Below, piece by piece: positions 6,955 to 10,608 of a stretch of 10,608 bases of DNA. The stretch is from Methanobacteriota archaeon (lineage in GTDB: Archaea > Methanobacteriota > Methanobacteria > Methanobacteriales > Methanobacteriaceae), in NCBI GenBank assembly GCA_023409695.1, contig JAEYQZ010000054.1:1-10608 (forward strand), read 5' to 3'. The position numbers and the translations under genes were made by a program. The notes beneath the pieces are model-generated. The model had not been told where the DNA came from, ran no database searches, and worked only from the letters and a program-made list of their open reading frames with translations. Every line of letters begins with the position of its first letter. Position 1 is the first letter of the stretch.

Positions 6955-6962
6955 TTTATATA
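6955..6962 (+). promoter_or_regulatory. Consensus TATA box, proximal to pdxT
   Basis: A second TTTATATA, 68 bases before the pdxT ATG. The expected start lies near 6985, giving a leader of about 45 bases. Probably the main promoter of the pdxT-glt operon. Confidence 0.55.
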
Positions 6963-7029
6963 ATATTATTTTAAAATAGTATCAGCTTAGAGTAACTACA
7001 AAAGAGTCTAACAAACAGAGGAAACAAAT

Positions 7030-7608
7030 ATGACTACAATTGGTATTTTAAATTTACAAGGAGATGTTTCTGAACATTTTGAAGCCATGAAAAAAGCTGC
7101 ATGTGACATAGACAAAAATATAAATGTTTTGAAAGTGAAAACCAGCGAAGAAGTTTCAAAGTGTGATGGTATCGTAATCTCCGGTGGAGAAAGCACAGTT
7201 ATCGGGAAATTAATGGAAAAAACTGGTATTAAAAAGGCAATAGTAGACCAGAATATACCTGTAATGGGAACATGTGCCGGGATGGTTCTCCTTGCAAAAA
7301 AAACCGATTATGAGCAGCCTTTGCTTGGATTAATTGACATGGAAGTTAAAAGAAACGCATTTGGACGACAAAAAGTTTCATTTGAAGATAATATTGAAAT
7401 TTTTGGTAAAAAATTCAAAGGCGTTTTTATAAGAGCACCCTACATTGAAAAAGTAGGAGAAAATGCAGAAATACTCTCAAAGTATAATGATAAAATTGTT
7501 GCAGTAAAAAGTGGAAAAAATATTGCCACAGCATTCCATCCAGAGCTTACAGGCGATACAACAATCCACGAGTACTTCATAAAGGAGGTATTAAGTTGTG
7601 CGGAATAG
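7030..7608 (+). CDS. pdxT: Pyridoxal 5'-phosphate synthase glutaminase subunit PdxT
   Basis: A 192-residue class-I glutamine amidotransferase that hydrolyses glutamine and passes ammonia to PdxS for pyridoxal 5'-phosphate synthesis. Seen: ILNLQGDVSEHFEAM at the N-terminus, the PdxT signature GGESTVIGKLM (52-62), the nucleophile Cys82 in GTCAGM, and the His170/Glu172 pair in FHPEL. Length is normal for the family. ATG with AGAGG eight bases upstream. PdxS is not in this window, so the two subunits are not adjacent on the right side, where the next gene is gltB1. The last 13 bases overlap gltB1, whose strong ribosome binding site lies inside the pdxT end, which suggests coupled translation. Confidence 0.96.
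   Translation: MTTIGILNLQGDVSEHFEAMKKAACDIDKNINVLKVKTSEEVSKCDGIVISGGESTVIGKLMEKTGIKKAIVDQNIPVMGTCAGMVLLAKKTDYEQPLLGLIDMEVKRNAFGRQKVSFEDNIEIFGKKFKGVFIRAPYIEKVGENAEILSKYNDKIVAVKSGKNIATAFHPELTGDTTIHEYFIKEVLSCAE
7584..7588 (+). promoter_or_regulatory. Ribosome binding site fixing the TTG start of gltB1
   Basis: GGAGG within aaaggaggt, a near-perfect anti-16S match, lies inside pdxT and seven bases before TTG at 7596. It decides the start that makes Cys the second residue of the glutaminase. Confidence 0.8.
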
Positions 7609-8513
7609 CAGGAGTTGTATTTAAAGACAAAAAACTTCATCCAGTAGGAGAAATCATGACCAGAATGCTTGATGCCCTACAACATAGAGGCCCAGATTCT
7701 GCAGGTTTTTCAATATATGGAGGCCTTGGATTAGCAGAAAATGAATATCTGTTAAATATTGAGGTAAAAGAAAAGCCTGATCTTTTAGATCAAGTTAAAG
7801 AAGCAGTAAACACAGTTACACAGATCGAATCAGAAGAAATAATTCCATCCGTGGAAAACTACAACATTTACAGATGTAAAATAGCCCTTAATTCATTTGA
7901 GGAACTTAAACCCCTCATTATGGATGTGGATAAATTAGAAGATGTAATTGTACTTAATGGAAGCCATTCTTTTGAAATGATTAAAGATGTGGGATCTGTA
8001 AAAGAAATTGCAGATAGATATGATACTTATTCAAAAATGGGAACCCATGCAATAGGCCATACAAGGTTTTCCACCGAAAGTATAGTTGATCGTTATCATG
8101 CACATCCATTCCAGAGTTATATTACAGCAGACATAACTGTGGTTCACAATGGTCAAATTACCAATTACTGGAAAATAAGGGATCCTTTAGAAAGAAAAGG
8201 ACACATATTCGAAACTAATAACGATACAGAATGTATTGTTCACTACATAGCTGATAAATTACATGAAGGTTACAAACTTGAGGAAGCCTTAGAACAATCA
8301 GTAAAAGATATGGATGGCCCATTCTCATACATCGTTGGAACACCAAATGGTGTTGGAATAGCCAAAGATCAATTAGGACTTAGACCGGGTGTTCTTGCTG
8401 AGAATGATGAAGTGTTTGCCATAGCCTCTGAAGAGGTTTCTCTCCGTGCAGTAATGGATACACATGATATAGACCAAATATCACCAGGAGAAACAAGGGC
8501 ATATACAATTTAA
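7596..8513 (+). CDS. gltB1: Glutamate synthase domain 1: class-II glutamine amidotransferase
   Basis: A 305-residue stand-alone glutaminase domain of the archaeal split glutamate synthase. Seen: MCGIAGVVF with Cys2, which becomes the N-terminal nucleophile once Met is removed; QHRGPDSAGFSIYGG (29-43); GHTRFST (154-160); HNGQITNY (184-191); NNDTECIV (208-215); and DQLGLRPG (258-265). These are the class-II (Ntn) glutaminase landmarks that bind glutamine and form the oxyanion hole. An extra segment of about 100 residues (45-145) sits between the first two motifs, as is common in this archaeal family. Start TTG is fixed by the need for Cys2 and by GGAGG. It overlaps pdxT and is followed 17 bases later by gltB3. 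Similar proteins are sometimes labelled amidophosphoribosyltransferase, but no phosphoribosyl-binding domain is present. Confidence 0.93.
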   Translation: MCGIAGVVFKDKKLHPVGEIMTRMLDALQHRGPDSAGFSIYGGLGLAENEYLLNIEVKEKPDLLDQVKEAVNTVTQIESEEIIPSVENYNIYRCKIALNSFEELKPLIMDVDKLEDVIVLNGSHSFEMIKDVGSVKEIADRYDTYSKMGTHAIGHTRFSTESIVDRYHAHPFQSYITADITVVHNGQITNYWKIRDPLERKGHIFETNNDTECIVHYIADKLHEGYKLEEALEQSVKDMDGPFSYIVGTPNGVGIAKDQLGLRPGVLAENDEVFAIASEEVSLRAVMDTHDIDQISPGETRAYTI

Positions 8514-8530
8514 CAGGTTTAGGTGATTTC

Positions 8531-9220
8531 ATGAGTGAAATAGTAATTGATGCTAATGCAAAAGAACCAAGGGAAATAAATCGTGCCATTAAAAAAGCTG
8601 CCAAAGAATACGATAAAATCATTATAAAAAATCCAAATGCTATGCATTACATGCTTGCAGGGCTTACAGACTCAGTTGAAGTTGTAATTGAAGGTTCAGC
8701 AGGTTACTTTGCAGGTACTATGATAGATGGTGCTAAAGTACACATAACCGAAAATGCAGGGTGGTTCCCAGCAGATAACATGACTGGCGGAGAAGTCATA
8801 ATTGACGGAGCAGCTGGAGATGGTGTTGGACAGGGCATATACGACGGTACTGTTGTTGTACGAAGAAATGTAGGATCCAGAACTGGAGAAATAATGAAAA
8901 ATGGTACCATCATAGTTGGTGGAAACTCTGGATTTATGAGCGGCCTTTTCATGATGGGAGGACGTATAATTGTGCTTGGAGATATTTCAGATGACGCTGG
9001 TGAATCCATAATAAGAGGAACCATATACGTTCTTGGTGATATAAAAAGCCTTGGTAAAAATGCCAAAATTGAAGAAATTGACGATGAAGATAAAAAAGAA
9101 CTTAAAGAACTCTTACCTGCTTACGGATTTGAACTAGAAGAAGGAAAATATGACGAGTTCAGAAAAATAGTTCCAAGAAGTAAACGACCTTTCTATGGTA
9201 AAGATACAGAGGAAGGATAA
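8531..9220 (+). CDS. gltB3: Glutamate synthase domain 3: GXGXG beta-helix subunit
   Basis: A 229-residue protein with the right-handed beta-helix of the glutamate synthase C-terminal domain, also shared with formylmethanofuran dehydrogenase subunit C. Glycine-rich repeats run from about 42 to 170: LAGLTDSVEVVIEGSAGYF, GGEVIIDGAAGDGVGQG, DGTVVVRRNVGSRTGEIM, NGTIIVGGNSGFMSG, GGRIIVLGD and RGTIYVLGD. In complete glutamate synthase this domain is structural and braces the ammonia channel between the glutaminase and FMN domains. An acidic/lysine-rich tail (180-229) follows. A formylmethanofuran dehydrogenase role is unlikely because the neighbours are glutamate synthase domains. GGTGAT lies three bases before the ATG, the same arrangement as at the dehydrogenase gene on the left. 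Confidence 0.92.
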   Translation: MSEIVIDANAKEPREINRAIKKAAKEYDKIIIKNPNAMHYMLAGLTDSVEVVIEGSAGYFAGTMIDGAKVHITENAGWFPADNMTGGEVIIDGAAGDGVGQGIYDGTVVVRRNVGSRTGEIMKNGTIIVGGNSGFMSGLFMMGGRIIVLGDISDDAGESIIRGTIYVLGDIKSLGKNAKIEEIDDEDKKELKELLPAYGFELEEGKYDEFRKIVPRSKRPFYGKDTEEG

Positions 9221-9235
9221 GGGGGAGATACTATT
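9221..9235 (+). promoter_or_regulatory. Strong ribosome binding site followed by an ATT start codon
   Basis: GGGGGAG starts directly after the gltB3 stop codon; the only in-frame codon able to start at the right distance is ATT at 9233-9235. No ATG, GTG or TTG is in frame between the stop at 9218-9220 and the ATG at 9257. Confidence 0.55.
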
Positions 9236-10318
9236 ACACAAGAACAAAAAGTCGCAATGGTTGGAACACCATGCCAAATGGTTGCAGCAACTAAAATGGA
9301 CAAACTCCTTGATGAAGAATTCCCAGTAGACATTAAAATCGGACTTTTCTGTATGGAGAACTTCTCTTATTCATACATGAAGGAAATGCTTAAAGAATAC
9401 GATGTGAATATAAAAGATGTTACAGAGTGCAGAATCGAAAAAGGATTCGCATGGTTCTTTTTAACAGAAGATAGAACTGTGAAAATCCCTTTAAGTAAAG
9501 CAAAAAAGTGCGTTCGTAAAAACTGTACAGTATGTATGGATTTCACATCAGAACTCTCAGATGTATCAGTTGGTTCTGTAGGCTCTCATGAAGGGTGGTC
9601 CACAGTTATAATAAGAACTGAAAAAGGGTTAAAACTCATAGAAGCTGCAGAAAAAGATAATTATATTCAAACCAAACCAATTGGAGATGCCGGTCTCAAA
9701 GTAATGGAAAAACTTGCAAAAGAGAAAAAAAGTGAAAGCAAGGAAGAAATTAAAAAAAGAGAAAGAGTTGGAAGACCTGTATTATACAGAAGGGAAATAT
9801 TTGGAGACGAATATGAAACTGAAGTTTCAAACTGCAGTTTTCAGGACTTAAAAGGAGACGTAGTAGATATAGGTGCATGTGTCCTCTGCGGAGCATGTGT
9901 TTATGCATGTCCTGAAGAAGCGGTTGCAATAAAAGACAGAAAACCTGAACTTGTAGGTAAATGCGTTGAAGGATGTAACGCATGTTATGTTGCATGTCCT
10001 AGAACATATATTCCAGATGAAATATTAAGCAAAGAAGCGGATAACAAACCGTTTGGGGACTACATCAAAATATTATCTGTAAAAGCACATATGGTAAAAG
10101 GTCAGGATGGAGGAGTTGCAACAGCTCTCCTAACCTATGCATTATCCAGCGATATGGTTGATAGTGCCATGATTGTAGATAAAAGCAGTACTGAGCCATG
10201 GAAACCTGAAGCAAAACTTACAGACAACATAGCAGAAGTTCTTAAGGCTTCAGGAACTAAATACTCAGCTTGCCCAATTTTTAAACCACTTAAAGAATCT
10301 AAAGAAGGAGGAAGTTAA
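9233..10318 (+). CDS. Circularly permuted FrhB-like iron-sulfur flavoprotein of the glutamate synthase operon
   Basis: About 361 residues. Counting from the proposed ATT start, the order is: FrhB/FdhB C-terminal domain (about 6-165) beginning KVAMVGTPCQ, with IGLFCMENF and a Cys93/98/101 group before SVGSVGSHEGWSTV; a Lys/Glu linker; a two-cluster ferredoxin (Cys216/219/222/226 and Cys244/248/251/255); then the FrhB N-terminal domain (about 275-361) with KGQDGGVATALLTYAL and STEPWKP. Ordinary FrhB proteins have the QDGG domain before the VGTPCQ domain. FrhB proteins pass electrons between F420 and Fe-S clusters through a flavin, so this is probably the electron-input subunit of the glutamate synthase. 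Start: GGGGGAG at 9221-9227 with ATT at 9233; the first ATG (9257) has no binding site and would cut a core strand before GTPCQ. Confidence 0.87.
   Translation: MTQEQKVAMVGTPCQMVAATKMDKLLDEEFPVDIKIGLFCMENFSYSYMKEMLKEYDVNIKDVTECRIEKGFAWFFLTEDRTVKIPLSKAKKCVRKNCTVCMDFTSELSDVSVGSVGSHEGWSTVIIRTEKGLKLIEAAEKDNYIQTKPIGDAGLKVMEKLAKEKKSESKEEIKKRERVGRPVLYRREIFGDEYETEVSNCSFQDLKGDVVDIGACVLCGACVYACPEEAVAIKDRKPELVGKCVEGCNACYVACPRTYIPDEILSKEADNKPFGDYIKILSVKAHMVKGQDGGVATALLTYALSSDMVDSAMIVDKSSTEPWKPEAKLTDNIAEVLKASGTKYSACPIFKPLKESKEGGS
10307..10311 (+). promoter_or_regulatory. Ribosome binding site of gltB2 inside the preceding gene
   Basis: GGAGG is part of the codons for the last residues (EGGS) of the FrhB-like protein and lies seven bases before the gltB2 ATG. 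The two genes meet as TAAATG, so translation is likely coupled. Confidence 0.75.
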
Positions 10319-10608
10319 ATGCCATTCAAGGTAGAAAGAAACAACGAACTTTGTAGAAGAAATTTCGACAGACCAGGTTGCTGCTGGTACATGTGCGACA
10401 ATCGAAATGAAGAACTCTGCAAAAACTGTTATTCATGTTTTAACAACTGTCCTCATGGAGTTTATGAGATAATTGACGATCAAGCATATCCTATAAATCA
10501 TGAAAACTGTGTTGGATGCAGAATTTGCGAAGAAATGTGTCCAAACAGCGCTATTGAAGTAATTGCTGTCCCAGAAGACAGAAGAAATGTCTGGTCATTT
10601 GCAGACCT
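10319..10608 (+). CDS. gltB2: Glutamate synthase domain 2, N-terminal ferredoxin part; 3' end cut by window edge
   Basis: The first 96 residues of the synthase subunit. Visible are a Cys-rich start (Cys12, 21, 22 and 26, MPFKVERNNELC) and a two-cluster ferredoxin: Cys34/37/40/44 followed by Pro (CKNCYSCFNNCP) and Cys64/67/70/74 followed by Pro (CVGCRICEEMCP). In archaeal glutamate synthases such a ferredoxin domain precedes the FMN-binding synthase barrel, which would lie beyond the right edge and is not seen here. The identity therefore rests on the visible ferredoxin plus the operon with domains 1 and 3. The protein would carry electrons to FMN, where 2-oxoglutarate and ammonia become glutamate. 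The ATG touches the preceding stop codon. Confidence 0.8.
   Translation, partial: MPFKVERNNELCRRNFDRPGCCWYMCDNRNEELCKNCYSCFNNCPHGVYEIIDDQAYPINHENCVGCRICEEMCPNSAIEVIAVPEDRRNVWSFAD

Larger units (their letters stand above)
6705..7029. other. Divergent promoter region before the pdxT-glt operon
   Basis: No gene is seen. This 325-bp spacer must serve both the minus-strand surface protein and the plus-strand operon. It holds a minus-strand TATA candidate near 6763-6772, two plus-strand TATA boxes (6832-6839, 6955-6962) and an inverted repeat at 6842-6881. The only small frame with an ATG (6903) has 16 codons and no ribosome binding site. Confidence 0.65.

Noticed and set aside
6930..6962. NrpR-type nitrogen operator upstream of pdxT
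   Set aside because: A TTCC half is present but no GGAA partner at the required spacing.
7596..8513. Amidophosphoribosyltransferase (PurF)
   Set aside because: Only the class-II glutaminase domain is present and the operon supplies glutamate synthase domains 2 and 3.
8531..9220. Formylmethanofuran dehydrogenase subunit C
   Set aside because: The GXGXG helix is shared, but the neighbours are glutamate synthase subunits and no other formylmethanofuran dehydrogenase gene is present.

Overview
The window looks like a chromosomal segment of an AT-rich hydrogenotrophic methanogen of the order Methanobacteriales, most likely a Methanobacterium-like organism. The evidence is a run of genes typical of that group: the archaeal bifunctional fructose-1,6-bisphosphate aldolase/phosphatase, a homoisocitrate/isopropylmalate dehydrogenase, an archaeal LDH-like malate dehydrogenase, a glutamate synthase split into separate domain genes, and a coenzyme F420-type (FrhB family) flavoprotein. 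Archaeal TATA boxes, GGTGA/GGAGG ribosome binding sites and frequent TTG starts fit this. The genus is inferred, not proven.

Left part (1-2557, minus strand): the 5' three quarters or more of fbp (cut by the window edge) and a 331-residue AksF/LeuB-type dehydrogenase. The 563-bp gap between them carries a striking array of about nine short hairpins with three-base loops, directly upstream of fbp and probably inside its leader RNA.

Middle part (2558-6704): a 659-bp gene-free stretch holds a bulged 16-bp stem that could be a small RNA and a perfect 16-bp palindrome. Then come a TPR-repeat protein, a six-repeat HEAT protein and malate dehydrogenase, all plus strand and each with its own spacer. 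A small, single-membrane-anchor, Ser/Asn/Thr-rich surface protein follows on the minus strand, convergent with mdh.

Right part (7030-10608, plus strand): a tight operon, pdxT - gltB1 (glutaminase domain) - gltB3 (GXGXG domain) - FrhB-like protein - gltB2 (ferredoxin plus, beyond the edge, the FMN domain). The three gltB products together make a complete glutamate synthase; the FrhB-like protein is the obvious candidate for feeding it electrons, perhaps from F420H2. That FrhB-like protein is the most remarkable gene here: its domains are in circularly permuted order (FrhB C-terminal domain, then a two-cluster ferredoxin, then the FrhB N-terminal domain), and it seems to start at a rare ATT codon. 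Proposals about electron flow and RNA function are inferences from order and structure, without any search or folding run.
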